A stretch of DNA of 64,000 nt from Maledivibacter sp. (lineage in GTDB: Bacteria; Bacillota; Clostridia; Peptostreptococcales; Caminicellaceae). Shown here in pieces: positions 17,651 to 26,006 of the stretch. The first letter of the stretch is position 1. Every line of letters begins with the position of its first letter. The position numbers and the translations under genes were made by a program. Location of the stretch: positions 1 through 64,000 of the forward strand of contig JAOASB010000053.1 of NCBI GenBank assembly GCA_025210375.1, read 5' to 3'. The notes under the pieces were generated by a model that saw nothing but the letters and a program-made list of their open reading frames with translations, made no database searches and was not told where the DNA came from.

Positions 17651-18469
17651 ATGAAAACTAAAGAAATAATGGATTTAGCTTTAGAACTTGCGGGTTTAGA
17701 TGAAATACCTTCAGATTCTGGAATTGCAGTTGAAGGAGAAGGGATAAAGAAGGTTTTATTTGGAGTAGACATGGAAACCCAAGAATTATTACTTGGAAAA
17801 GAATTAGGAGTGGACTGTGTTATAAGTCACCATCCAAAAACAGGAAGTTCCATGATAGATTTTCATAAAGTACTAGATGTACAGATAGATAAGATGGTTG
17901 AATTTGGAGTTCCAATAAATAAAGCTCAAAAAGCCTTAAGAAAGAAGATTGGAAAAGTTGAAAGGGGTATGCATGTAAGTAATTATGATAGAGTGCAGTC
18001 AGCAGCAAAATTACTTAATATGCCTTATCTCAATATACATATGCCCGCCGATGTAATTACAGAAAGATATGTTCAAGACTTTCTAAATAGCAAATTTGAT
18101 GATAAGCCTAGGACTACATTAAAAGATATAGTTGATGTACTAAAGGAAATGGAAGAGTATAAGGATGCTACTGCTGGTCCAATTATACGGGTAGGCGGAG
18201 AAAAGGATTATGCAGGTAAAATAGCAGTTCTTATGGCCGGTGGAACTAATGGTGGAAGCGATGTATTCAAAGCATATTTTGAAGCTGGTGTAGGTACTAT
18301 AATCTGTATGCATGTACCAGATGATGTAAAGGAGGAAGTGGAAAAGCAAAATATCGGAAATGTGATTGTGGCTGGTCATATGGCAAGTGATTCCATAGGA
18401 TTGAATATTATTATTGAAGAACTGGAAAAAAGAGGAGTAGAAGTCATAAAAATGTCTGGCATATTATAG
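17651..18469 (+). CDS. NIF3-like dinuclear-metal-centre protein
   Basis: A 272-residue cytosolic protein of the NIF3/DUF34 superfamily. It starts with the typical helix (MKTKEIMDLALELAGL), then has GVDMETQELLL and the metal-binding DCVISHHP (two adjacent His). Near the C-terminus GTIICMHV and VIVAGHMASDSIGLN provide further candidate ligands (His, Asp). The gene has a strong ribosome-binding site (TAGGAGGAG) and a clear terminator. Family members bind two metal ions, but their reaction is not established; annotations as GTP cyclohydrolase are doubtful. It stands alone between structured intergenic DNA and the EF-G paralogue. Confidence 0.82.
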   Translation: MKTKEIMDLALELAGLDEIPSDSGIAVEGEGIKKVLFGVDMETQELLLGKELGVDCVISHHPKTGSSMIDFHKVLDVQIDKMVEFGVPINKAQKALRKKIGKVERGMHVSNYDRVQSAAKLLNMPYLNIHMPADVITERYVQDFLNSKFDDKPRTTLKDIVDVLKEMEEYKDATAGPIIRVGGEKDYAGKIAVLMAGGTNGGSDVFKAYFEAGVGTIICMHVPDDVKEEVEKQNIGNVIVAGHMASDSIGLNIIIEELEKRGVEVIKMSGIL

Positions 18470-18499
18470 GTTTACAATATAAATTTTGTAAATTTTTTC

Positions 18500-18539
18500 A
18501 AAAAGACCTCAATTTTTATTTGGAGGTCTTTTTATTTTT
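18500..18539 (+). terminator. Terminator of the NIF3-like gene
   Basis: AAAAAGACCTC pairs perfectly with GAGGTCTTTTT across a 12-nt loop, followed by T-rich sequence. Confidence 0.9.
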
Positions 18540-18637
18540 GGAAAAAAGTTGTATAATAAAGGATAATTAAAGGAATTTTCAAAATTTTATAGAATTAAAT
18601 ATATAAATATTCAAAACAATAAGTGAGGAGGAAAAGT

Positions 18638-20710
18638 ATGAAGAATTATAAAGTAGACAAAATAAGGAACGTCGCATTATTAGGTCATGGTGGAAGCGGG
18701 AAGACTACATTAACGGAATCAATGCTATATACCACAGACCTTTTAAAAAGAATGGGTAGAGTAGAAGATGGAAATACAGTATCGGATTTTGATAAAGAAG
18801 AAATATCTAGACAATTTTCAATAGGAACTTCAGTTATTCCAGTTGAATGGAATAATTCAAAATATAATATATTAGATGCACCGGGTTATTTTGATTTTTC
18901 AGGTGAAGTTATAAGTGCCCTTAGAGTAGCTGGCGGAGCTATTATAATGGTAGATGCCACTTCCGGAGTAGAAGTCGGTACCGAAAAGGCTTGGAAATAT
19001 ACGGAAGAAAGAAAAATGCCAAAGATAATATTTGTTAATAAGATGGATAAGGAAAACGTTAACTATGATAAGTTGATTACTGGATTAAGAGATGCATTTG
19101 GCAAAAAGATTGCTCCATTTGCAATTCCAATCGGAGAGGGTTCAGACTTTAAGGGATTTGTAAATGTTGTAGATATGATTGGAAGAGAATACAACGGTAA
19201 GGAATGTGTAAATGTTGATGTGCCCGAGGAATTAAAGGAGAAAATAGCACCTATTAGAGAAATGCTTATTGAATCCGTTGCAGAAAGTGATGAGGAATTA
19301 CTTGAAAAATACTTTGAAGGCGAAGCCTTTAGTACTGAGGAGATCCATGAGGGACTTAGAAAGGGTGTATTGGCTGGAGAGGTGGTACCAGTGTTAGTAG
19401 GTTCAGCTGCTAATAATATAGGAATCCATACCTTGTTTGGAATGACATCTGATTACATGCCTACGCCAAAGGACATGCATAATGGGGAATACGAAGGGTT
19501 ACATCCAGAAAGTGAGGAACCCTTAGTAAGAAAGGTAGATGAAAAAGAGCCTTTTTCAGCCCTAGTATTTAAAACTATAGTTGACCCATTTGTGGGTAAG
19601 ATATCCTTATTTAAGGTTTACTCTGGAAAATTAACTAAGGATATGGAAGTCCTCAATGCTAATAAGGATGAGAAGGAGAAAATAGGAAGCTTATTTATGC
19701 TAAGGGGTAAAAATCAGTTGGAGTGTGATGCCATAGTTGCCGGAGATATCGGAGCCATAGCTAAGCTTCAGTACACGGAGACAGGGGATACACTCTGCGA
19801 TAGAAGCGCTCCAATAAAATATCATGGGATCAAATTTGCTCAGCCTTGTTTATTCATGGCAGTAGAGCCTAAGTCAAAGGGAGATGAAGAAAAAATAGGG
19901 ACTTCACTCCATAGGTTGACCGAAGAAGATCCTACCTTTATAGTTGAAAGAAATAAAGAAACTAAACAGCTGCTTATTGGTGGTCAAGGGACTATGCAGC
20001 TTACTGTAATAACTAATAAAATGAGGAATAATTTTGGGGTTGAAGTAGATCTCATGGATCCTAAAATTGCATTTAGAGAAACAATCAAAGGAACTGCAAG
20101 CGTTCAAGGAAAACATAAAAAGCAAAGTGGTGGATCAGGTCAATATGGAGATGTTCATATAAGATTTGAACCTTCAACTGAGGAATTTGAATTTAATGAA
20201 GAAATATTTGGTGGTTCAGTTCCAAGGCAATATATACCAGCGGTTGAGAAAGGGCTTAGGGATTCATTGGAAAGGGGAGTTCTTGCAGGATTTCCTGTAG
20301 TTAATATTAAGGCAACATTATTTGACGGTTCTTATCACTCAGTTGACTCCAACGAAATGGCATTTAAAATTGCGGCTTCACAAGCATTTAAAAAGGGTGT
20401 TGAAAAGGCAAAACCAGTACTACTTGAGCCAATCATGCATGTAGAGGTTCTTATACCGGAAGACTACATGGGAGATATAATGGGTGATATGAATAAGAGA
20501 AGAGGTAGAATCCTTGGTATGGAACCAACAGGAGAGGGTTATCAAAAAGTAATTGCTGAGGCCCCCCAAGCCGAAATGTTTAAATACGCTCCAGACCTAC
20601 GCTCAATGACACAAGCGAGAGGAAGCTTTGTAATGAAATTTGAAAGATATGATGAGGTTCCAGCCCATCTATCACAAAAAATTATAGAAGAATCTAAAGA
20701 AGAAGAATAA
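18638..20710 (+). CDS. Elongation factor G paralogue (EF-G-like translational GTPase)
   Basis: The protein is 690 residues, the full five-domain EF-G length. G1 is GHGGSGKT (16-23), G3 is DAPGYFDF (80-87, in place of the canonical DTPGHVDF), and G4 is NKMD (134-137). Switch I (EDGNTVSDFDKEEISRQFSI) has the form seen in the EF-G-like second-paralogue group rather than in housekeeping FusA, and it is not near rpsL/rpsG/tuf. It probably acts on ribosomes as an alternative factor. A GTG 15 nt upstream is in frame, but the AGGAGG at 18626-18631 fits ATG 18638. A 12-bp hairpin follows the stop. Confidence 0.88.
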   Translation: MKNYKVDKIRNVALLGHGGSGKTTLTESMLYTTDLLKRMGRVEDGNTVSDFDKEEISRQFSIGTSVIPVEWNNSKYNILDAPGYFDFSGEVISALRVAGGAIIMVDATSGVEVGTEKAWKYTEERKMPKIIFVNKMDKENVNYDKLITGLRDAFGKKIAPFAIPIGEGSDFKGFVNVVDMIGREYNGKECVNVDVPEELKEKIAPIREMLIESVAESDEELLEKYFEGEAFSTEEIHEGLRKGVLAGEVVPVLVGSAANNIGIHTLFGMTSDYMPTPKDMHNGEYEGLHPESEEPLVRKVDEKEPFSALVFKTIVDPFVGKISLFKVYSGKLTKDMEVLNANKDEKEKIGSLFMLRGKNQLECDAIVAGDIGAIAKLQYTETGDTLCDRSAPIKYHGIKFAQPCLFMAVEPKSKGDEEKIGTSLHRLTEEDPTFIVERNKETKQLLIGGQGTMQLTVITNKMRNNFGVEVDLMDPKIAFRETIKGTASVQGKHKKQSGGSGQYGDVHIRFEPSTEEFEFNEEIFGGSVPRQYIPAVEKGLRDSLERGVLAGFPVVNIKATLFDGSYHSVDSNEMAFKIAASQAFKKGVEKAKPVLLEPIMHVEVLIPEDYMGDIMGDMNKRRGRILGMEPTGEGYQKVIAEAPQAEMFKYAPDLRSMTQARGSFVMKFERYDEVPAHLSQKIIEESKEEE

Positions 20711-20715
20711 TTATT

Positions 20716-20743
20716 TGCCAAAGCGTTTGATAACGCTTTGGCA
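20716..20743 (+). terminator. Perfect hairpin after the EF-G paralogue
   Basis: TGCCAAAGCGTT and AACGCTTTGGCA form a perfect 12-bp stem with a 4-nt loop 5 bp after the stop. It lacks a T-run, so termination is likely but may be weak. Confidence 0.6.
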
Positions 20744-20797
20744 GTTCCATGTTCTAAGCTCCAAGAGTATTATCTTGATCTAAAAGTATGACTATAA

Positions 20798-20829
20798 AAC
20801 TTGTAACTTGGAACATGGAACTTGCAACT
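20798..20829. repeat. ACTTG repeat family C, copy
   Basis: Contains AACTTGTAACTTGGAACATG followed by GAACTTGCAACT. This is the clearest copy, and it lies between the convergent EF-G paralogue and proC genes. Confidence 0.65.
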
Positions 20830-20855
20830 ACAAGAATGTCTTTACACTCTTTGTA

Positions 20856-21665
20856 TTATTTCTCCGAAAGCCTCTTAGACTTTTCAGTACCCATTTCAAT
20901 TGCTTCTATTACATGGCCTCTAAAGCCTTTCCTTTCTAAGGCATAAATAGCTTCTATGGTAGTTCCTCCAGAAGAACAAACTTCATCCTTTAGCTGTCCA
21001 GGGTGTTTCCCCGTTTCTAGTACAATTTTGGCGGCACCTAGCACTGCCTGGGAAACCATTTTATAGGCCTTGTTTCTAGGGAACCCCTTTAAAACTGCTC
21101 CATCTGCTAAGGACTCAATAAATAGGTAAACTAGAGCTGGAGAAGATCCAGAGATAGCAGTTACAACATCCATCAATTCTTCATCCACAATCTCTACTTC
21201 GCCAAAGCTTTTAAAGATATCAAGAACTAACCTAAATTCCTCATCGGTTACCATATTGTTATGACATAAAGCAGACATGGCTTCACCAACTATGGCGGGT
21301 ATATTCGGCATTGTTCTTACGAGCTTTATTTCTTTTCCAAAGGCTTGTTCAATGGTATCTATGCTTCTACCAGCTGCTAAGGACACGATTACAGTATCTT
21401 CTTTAATAACATCTTTAATTTGATCTATTATTTTATAATATTTATTGGTTTTAACAGATAAAATCAACACATCTGCAAACTCAGCAACCTCTATGTTGTT
21501 TAATGTAATATTAACATCGTACTGCTCTTTTACTTTATCCAATTTTTCTGACGATCTATTACTCACCATTATAGCCTTAGGTGATATGGTTTTAGATTTT
21601 ACAAGTCCACCTATCATGGCATTAGCAATATTTCCACATCCTATGAAACCAATATTTTTCTTCAT
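20856..21665 (-). CDS. proC: Pyrroline-5-carboxylate reductase
   Basis: A 269-residue enzyme catalysing the last step of proline synthesis (P5C to L-proline with NAD(P)H). The N-terminal Rossmann motif is GFIGCGNIANAM; TMPNIPA and the C-terminal signature (GKHPGQLKDEVCSSGGTTIEA) match P5C reductases. The length is standard. GGAGGAATATT precedes the ATG. It is divergent from proBA, so the whole proline pathway is encoded here in two opposed units with a 402-bp region between them. Confidence 0.96.
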   Translation of the reverse strand: MKKNIGFIGCGNIANAMIGGLVKSKTISPKAIMVSNRSSEKLDKVKEQYDVNITLNNIEVAEFADVLILSVKTNKYYKIIDQIKDVIKEDTVIVSLAAGRSIDTIEQAFGKEIKLVRTMPNIPAIVGEAMSALCHNNMVTDEEFRLVLDIFKSFGEVEIVDEELMDVVTAISGSSPALVYLFIESLADGAVLKGFPRNKAYKMVSQAVLGAAKIVLETGKHPGQLKDEVCSSGGTTIEAIYALERKGFRGHVIEAIEMGTEKSKRLSEK

Positions 21666-21696
21666 TAATATTCCTCCATAAATATTTTAAATACAA

Positions 21697-21768
21697 TTTA
21701 GCAAATTACATAATTACTTTATATATTATTCAAATGTGCCGAGTAAGAGTTATGTAATTCTCTCAATT
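21697..21768. repeat. Palindromic element family A, copy 2 (short)
   Basis: The left end AGCAAATTACATAATTAC is mirrored at the right by GAGAGAATTACATAACTC read on the other strand. The ends resemble those of the elements at 3255 and 35757. It lies between divergent proC and proB. Confidence 0.45.
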
Positions 21769-21855
21769 ATTATTATCATGAAATATTATAAATTACCAGA
21801 ATTTCTATAATCCCAGATTATTAATGGAATGTTTAAAAAAATGCAAGTAGTTTTA

Positions 21856-21929
21856 GTTTCTAAGACGTTTATGGGGTTTAAAGTCATACCTAGACCGTAC
21901 GTCGAGAATTTGATGAATGTCTTAGAAAC
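21856..21929. other. Long stem-loop in the proC-proB intergenic region
   Basis: A perfect 11-bp stem (GTTTCTAAGAC and GTCTTAGAAAC) encloses a 52-nt loop. Looser outer pairing extends it on both sides. It lies upstream of the proB promoter, so it is outside the proB transcript predicted from that promoter. Function unknown. Confidence 0.5.
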
Positions 21930-21984
21930 AAAAGGACGTAGCAGAGTTTTAAATTTTCTAAAATAAATGGGATAAGATTTACAA

Positions 21985-22013
21985 TTGAATAATTATTTTA
22001 TAGAATATATAAT
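21985..22013 (+). promoter_or_regulatory. Sigma-A promoter of proBA
   Basis: TTGAAT and TATAAT are separated by exactly 17 bp, about 55 bp upstream of the proB ATG. Confidence 0.7.
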
Positions 22014-22029
22014 AATACATAATATGAAA

Positions 22030-22054
22030 GGAGGCAAGACTGTTTTTCAGTCTT
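22030..22054 (+). promoter_or_regulatory. Ribosome-binding site followed by a hairpin before proB
   Basis: GGAGG (22030-22034) is followed by a 7-bp hairpin (AAGACTG, loop TTTTT, CAGTCTT). The proB ATG lies 33 nt after the GGAGG, too far for a normal start unless the hairpin shortens the gap to about 14 nt. A 10-codon open frame (ATG 22024 to TAA) also spans the hairpin. Confidence 0.5.
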
Positions 22055-22067
22055 AATTATAAAAACT

Positions 22068-23204
22068 ATGAGAAGTGAATTTATAAAGGATGCAAAAAGA
22101 ATAGTTGTAAAAATAGGAACATCGACATTAACACATTCAACAGGATTATTAGACCTAAATCGAATAGAAAGCATAGTAAGACAATTGACAAATCTGCATA
22201 ATCAAAATATAGAGATTGTCTTAGTAACCTCTGGAGCCATAGGTGCAGGTATGGGTAAGCTAGGACTTAAAACAAGACCTACTACTATACCTGAAAAACA
22301 AGCCGCGGCGGCTGTAGGACAAGGAGTTTTGCTTCATATGTATGAGAAGCTGTTTTCCGAGTATGGAAAAAACGTAGCCCAGATACTTCTAACAAAGGAA
22401 GCAATATTAAATAGAAAAAGATTTTTAAATGCACGAAATGCTTTTTTTACACTATTTAAACAAGGAGTAATACCTATCGTAAATGAAAATGATGCAGTAG
22501 CTATTGATGAGATAAAATTCGGAGATAATGATACTCTGTCAGCAATGGTTACAAGCCTTGTAGAAGCAGATCTTCTTTTACTACTTTCAGATATTGATGG
22601 ATTATATGATTCAAATCCCAAGGAAAATAAAGATGCTAAGCTTATCAGCTTTGTTGAAGAAATTACAGATAAAATAAGGGAAGCGGCTGGAGGAGCAGGG
22701 ACAAAGTTTGGTACAGGTGGAATGGAAACTAAGATAAATGCAGCAGAAATTGCTGTATCTGCAGGTTCATCTATGATAATAGTGAATGGTTCTACAGAAA
22801 ATATTATAAATCAAGTGGTTGAAGGCAAAAATGTTGGTACATTTTTCCTTGCTAATAGGCATCCCCTTCAAGGCAGAAAATGTTGGATAACATATAATAC
22901 CTTAATTAAAGGACAAATAACTATAGATGATGGTGCCATAGACGCACTTACTAAGCACAGAAAAAGTCTATTACCTGCGGGAGTGCTATCTATAAATGGA
23001 TTATTTGAAAAAGGGGATATTGTATCTATTGTTAATGGGTTAGGAATGGAAGTTGCCCGTGGCATAACTAATTATAATTCATATGAGGTTGAGTTAATCA
23101 AGGGAAGTCAAACCTCGGATATAGAAGAAAAGCTTGATCATAAGACCTATGATGAAGTGATTCATGCAGATAATATGGCAATACTAGTTAAATCAGGGAT
23201 ATGA
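22068..23204 (+). CDS. proB: Glutamate 5-kinase
   Basis: The 378-residue protein has an amino-acid kinase domain (residues ~8-260; KRIVVKIGTSTLT, VTSGAIGAGM, NENDAVAIDEIKFGDNDTLSA, GGMETKINAAEIA) and a C-terminal PUA domain (~280-370). It phosphorylates L-glutamate to gamma-glutamyl phosphate, the committed step of proline synthesis, and is normally feedback-inhibited by proline. The ATG is fixed by family alignment, but the nearest good ribosome-binding site is 33 nt upstream with a hairpin in between. proA follows after 82 bp in the same direction. Confidence 0.95.
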   Translation: MRSEFIKDAKRIVVKIGTSTLTHSTGLLDLNRIESIVRQLTNLHNQNIEIVLVTSGAIGAGMGKLGLKTRPTTIPEKQAAAAVGQGVLLHMYEKLFSEYGKNVAQILLTKEAILNRKRFLNARNAFFTLFKQGVIPIVNENDAVAIDEIKFGDNDTLSAMVTSLVEADLLLLLSDIDGLYDSNPKENKDAKLISFVEEITDKIREAAGGAGTKFGTGGMETKINAAEIAVSAGSSMIIVNGSTENIINQVVEGKNVGTFFLANRHPLQGRKCWITYNTLIKGQITIDDGAIDALTKHRKSLLPAGVLSINGLFEKGDIVSIVNGLGMEVARGITNYNSYEVELIKGSQTSDIEEKLDHKTYDEVIHADNMAILVKSGI

Positions 23205-23286
23205 AAAGGATAAATAAATTAGGTCGCGAAGGAATTTTCATTGTTCTATTTTAAAAATATACCTAAAACTGAAGGGAGATATAAGG

Positions 23287-24543
23287 TTGAATACAAGAGA
23301 ATATGTAGCAAAAAAAGGGAAGCTATCCAAGACTGCATCTAGGAGAATGTCTACAATAGGCACAGATGTAAAGAATAAGGCCCTTAGGGCTATGGCAGAG
23401 GCTTTAATAAATCATAAGGCCGACATTCTAGCTGCTAATACAATGGATATGAAAAATGGTAGAGAAAAAGGGCTATCTCAGTACATGCTGGATAGATTAT
23501 TGCTAAATGAGAATAGAATAAATGATATGGCCGAGGGTCTTAGGAATGTAGCTTCCCTTAAAGATCCAGTAGGGGAAGTAGAAAAAATGTGGAGGACAGA
23601 AAACAATCTGCAAATTGGTCAGATAAGAGTTCCTCTAGGAGTAATTGGTATGATATATGAATCAAGACCGAATGTAACGGTTGATGCTGCGGCGTTATGT
23701 ATTAAAGCAGGTAATACGGTTATCCTAAGGGGTGGAACAGAAGCCATCAATTCAAATACTATCTTGGTGAATATTATTAAGAAAGCCGCTGTGGAAAATG
23801 GGCTTCCAGAGGGGTGTATAGAATTTCTTGAGGTTACAGACAGAGAAGCTGTAAATGAAATGATGAAGCTGAATGAATATATAGATGTATTAATACCTAG
23901 GGGTGGAGCTGGACTTATAAATGCCGTTGCCAACAATGCCACTATACCTGTTATAAAAACTGGAGTGGGTAATTGCCATATATACATTGATAAAAGTGCT
24001 GATATTAAAATGGCAGAGGACATAGTAATAAATGGGAAAACCCAAAGACCGGCAGTGTGTAATGCTATAGAAACAATACTTGTACATGGGGATATAGCCC
24101 CTGAGTTTTTACCGGGCTTGGCTCAAAAACTAATTGATTTAGGTGTAGAGTTAAGGGGTTGTGGGGTAGCTAAAAGGATTTTACCTGAGATAAAACCCGC
24201 CTTAGAAGAAGACTGGGGCACTGAGTATTTAGATTTAATATTGGCCATTAAAGTGGTAGATTCCATAGATGTAGCTATAGATCATATTTATAGGTACGGG
24301 ACAAACCATTCTGAAGCAATAATTACAAATGACTATGGGAATTCACAAAGATTTTTGAAAGAAATTGATGCTTCAGCAGTATATGTAAATGCATCCACAA
24401 GGTTCACAGATGGAAGTCAATTTGGATTTGGTGCAGAAATAGGAATAAGTACACAGAAGCTTCATACTAGAGGGCCTATGGGACTTAAAGAGCTTACAAC
24501 AATAAAGAATATCATATATGGTGAAGGACAAATTAGAGAATAA
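23287..24543 (+). CDS. proA: Glutamate-5-semialdehyde dehydrogenase (gamma-glutamyl phosphate reductase)
   Basis: A 418-residue aldehyde-dehydrogenase-fold enzyme that reduces gamma-glutamyl phosphate with NADPH, second step of proline synthesis. Diagnostic segments are GVIGMIYESRPNVT, ILRGGTEAINSN, VLIPRGGAGLI, the catalytic cysteine in RPAVCNAIET, and the C-terminal GAEIGISTQKLHTRGPMGL. The start is TTG at 23287, preceded by AAGGGAG; the next in-frame ATG lies well inside the protein. It forms an operon with proB and is followed by a very stable hairpin. Confidence 0.95.
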   Translation: MNTREYVAKKGKLSKTASRRMSTIGTDVKNKALRAMAEALINHKADILAANTMDMKNGREKGLSQYMLDRLLLNENRINDMAEGLRNVASLKDPVGEVEKMWRTENNLQIGQIRVPLGVIGMIYESRPNVTVDAAALCIKAGNTVILRGGTEAINSNTILVNIIKKAAVENGLPEGCIEFLEVTDREAVNEMMKLNEYIDVLIPRGGAGLINAVANNATIPVIKTGVGNCHIYIDKSADIKMAEDIVINGKTQRPAVCNAIETILVHGDIAPEFLPGLAQKLIDLGVELRGCGVAKRILPEIKPALEEDWGTEYLDLILAIKVVDSIDVAIDHIYRYGTNHSEAIITNDYGNSQRFLKEIDASAVYVNASTRFTDGSQFGFGAEIGISTQKLHTRGPMGLKELTTIKNIIYGEGQIRE

Positions 24544-24581
24544 GATCCTGTTAGGTTGGGACTGTTATAAAAATATACTTT

Positions 24582-24649
24582 AAAAAATGACATGGGGACA
24601 GACACCCACACATTCTTCTCAGTGTGTGTCTGTCCCCGTGTCATTTTTT
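24582..24649. repeat. REP-like GGGGACAGACAC hairpin, bidirectional terminator
   Basis: A nearly perfect ~28-bp stem: AAAAAATGACA..GGGGACAGACAC..CACACA pairs with TGTGTGTCTGTCCCC..TGTCATTTTTT across a 9-nt loop. T-runs on both strands make it a terminator either way. GGGGACAGACAC hairpins are a recurrent extragenic repeat in Clostridia, linked in many genomes to REP-associated tyrosine transposases; none is seen here. Confidence 0.75.
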
Positions 24650-24834
24650 CGGAGCCTATGCAAAAAAGATTTCCAAGTAATATGTCAAAGCAAGGTTTTC
24701 AGTTGAATTAATGAAAATTTTATGAAATATAGAGTAATTTGGAAATATACATAAAAAAAATGAATAAAATAAAGAAAATTTTAGAAAATAACAAATGAAC
24801 ATGAAATTTAACTGTAATTAACAGTAAATGACAC

Positions 24835-24863
24835 TTGAAATTAATAGTAAAATCTATTATTAT
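24835..24863 (+). promoter_or_regulatory. Sigma-A promoter of the ctsR-clpC operon
   Basis: TTGAAA and TATTAT are separated by 17 bp. The CtsR box starts 9 bp downstream of the -10 element. Confidence 0.75.
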
Positions 24864-24871
24864 CAAATAAA

Positions 24872-24888
24872 GGTCAAAGAAAGTCAAA
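24872..24888 (+). promoter_or_regulatory. CtsR operator
   Basis: GGTCAAAGAAAGTCAAA matches the CtsR heptad direct repeat (GGTCAAA-N3-GGTCAAA) with one deviation. It covers the expected transcription start, so CtsR would block its own operon at low temperature. Confidence 0.88.
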
Positions 24889-24908
24889 GTAAAATAGAGG
24901 ATGATGTT

Positions 24909-25364
24909 ATGGCTAGATTAAGTGATATAATTGAAGCTTTCATAAAAGAACTTTTACAGGATTCAGAAGGGCAAGTTGTAGAGATTAAAAGAAACGAATT
25001 GGCCAATACCTTTAATTGTGCGCCATCCCAAATAAACTATGTTCTTACAACAAGATTTTCTGTAGAAAAAGGATATACCATAGAAAGTAGAAGAGGTGGC
25101 GGGGGTCATATAAGGATTATTAGACTTAAGATTGATGATACTGAGCTTATATATAATATAATAGGTGAAATTGGAGACAGCATAAATATGGCTAAGGCAA
25201 TATCCCTCATAGGCTTTCTACTGGAAAGAGGTATTATAAAAGACAGAGAGGCAAGAATAATGATGGCAGCCGTAAATAATAGGGCTTTGGATATTGATTC
25301 TGAAACAAAAAATAATGTAAGGGCAGGTATCTTAAAATCCATGCTTGCTTCATTACTTAGATAG
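24909..25364 (+). CDS. ctsR: Transcriptional repressor of class III heat-shock genes
   Basis: The 151-residue CtsR has an N-terminal winged helix starting MARLSDIIEAFIKELL and the tetraglycine wing loop GGGG at 63-66 (RRGGGGHIRI), the part reported to sense heat. The C-terminal helical dimer domain (GFLLERGIIKDREARIM) contacts McsB and ClpC. A longer frame begins at 24828, but it would run through the promoter's -10 and the CtsR box, so the start is ATG 24909 after AGAGG. It heads the ctsR-mcsA-mcsB-clpC operon and should be autoregulated. Confidence 0.95.
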   Translation: MARLSDIIEAFIKELLQDSEGQVVEIKRNELANTFNCAPSQINYVLTTRFSVEKGYTIESRRGGGGHIRIIRLKIDDTELIYNIIGEIGDSINMAKAISLIGFLLERGIIKDREARIMMAAVNNRALDIDSETKNNVRAGILKSMLASLLR

Positions 25365-25394
25365 ATATTTAGGGGCATAAAAGAATGACCCTAA

Positions 25395-25457
25395 CACTTG
25401 TAGGTTGTAACTTGGAACATACAACTTGGCACCAAAAATGCGTTCTCAAACGCTTTT
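25395..25457 (+). repeat. ACTTG repeat family C, copy with hairpin
   Basis: ACTTGTAGGTTGTAACTTGG..ACAACTTGGCA is followed by a hairpin (ATGCGTT..AACGCTTTT). It is inserted between ctsR and mcsA, ending just before the mcsA ribosome-binding site. Confidence 0.6.
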
Positions 25458-25480
25458 ATCCAGATAGGAGGTAGAATAAA

Positions 25481-25993
25481 ATGCTTTGTGAAAAATGCAA
25501 ACAAAATAAAGCCACTGTTCATTTAACAAAAATCTTAAATAATAAAAAGACAGAGATACATTTATGTGAAGAATGTGCAAGGAAAAGTCAGGATATAAGT
25601 TTTGAAAATCCATTTACGATAAATAATTTTCTAACGGGTCTTTTGGACTCGGTTCAGAGTCCCCATATAAAGGTTGATTATATTAAGACCACTACATGCA
25701 GTAAATGTGGAATGAGCTATGGTAAATTTAAGCAGTTAGGAAGACTTGGCTGTTCGGAATGCTATAAAACCTTTAGTGAGAAGCTAATGCCCCTGGTAAA
25801 AAATGTACATGGCAGTCAGCAGCATGTTGGAAAGATTCCTAAAAAGACAGGTAGCGTTATTAGGATGAAGAGAGAAATCATGAATATGAAGAAGGAGTTA
25901 AATAGAGCCATTGATAAGCAGGAATTTGAAAAAGCCGCTGAACTCAGAGACAAAATAAGATTACTGGAAAAGGATTTGGAAATAAATAAGTAG
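25481..25993 (+). CDS. mcsA: McsA, activator of the McsB arginine kinase
   Basis: A 170-residue protein with two zinc-binding modules. C3-x-x-C6 and C29-x-x-C32 form the first (MLCEKCKQ..HLCEECAR), and CSKC with CSEC form the second. A UVR-type helical motif ends the protein (KQEFEKAAELRDKIRLLEK). McsA stimulates McsB, which marks CtsR and misfolded proteins by arginine phosphorylation for ClpCP. ATAGGAGG precedes the ATG. It sits between ctsR and mcsB, in the usual order; a family C repeat separates it from ctsR. Confidence 0.95.
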   Translation: MLCEKCKQNKATVHLTKILNNKKTEIHLCEECARKSQDISFENPFTINNFLTGLLDSVQSPHIKVDYIKTTTCSKCGMSYGKFKQLGRLGCSECYKTFSEKLMPLVKNVHGSQQHVGKIPKKTGSVIRMKREIMNMKKELNRAIDKQEFEKAAELRDKIRLLEKDLEINK

Positions 25994-26006
25994 GGGAGTG
26001 TGTGAT

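Noticed and set aside
21856..21960. A T-box or riboswitch before proB
   Set aside because: No GGTGGTACCGCG-type T-box sequence or known riboswitch core is present, and the stem-loop lies upstream of the best promoter.
24828..24908. N-terminal extension of CtsR
   Set aside because: It would overlap the -35/-10 promoter and the CtsR box; the family start is MARLSDII at 24909.
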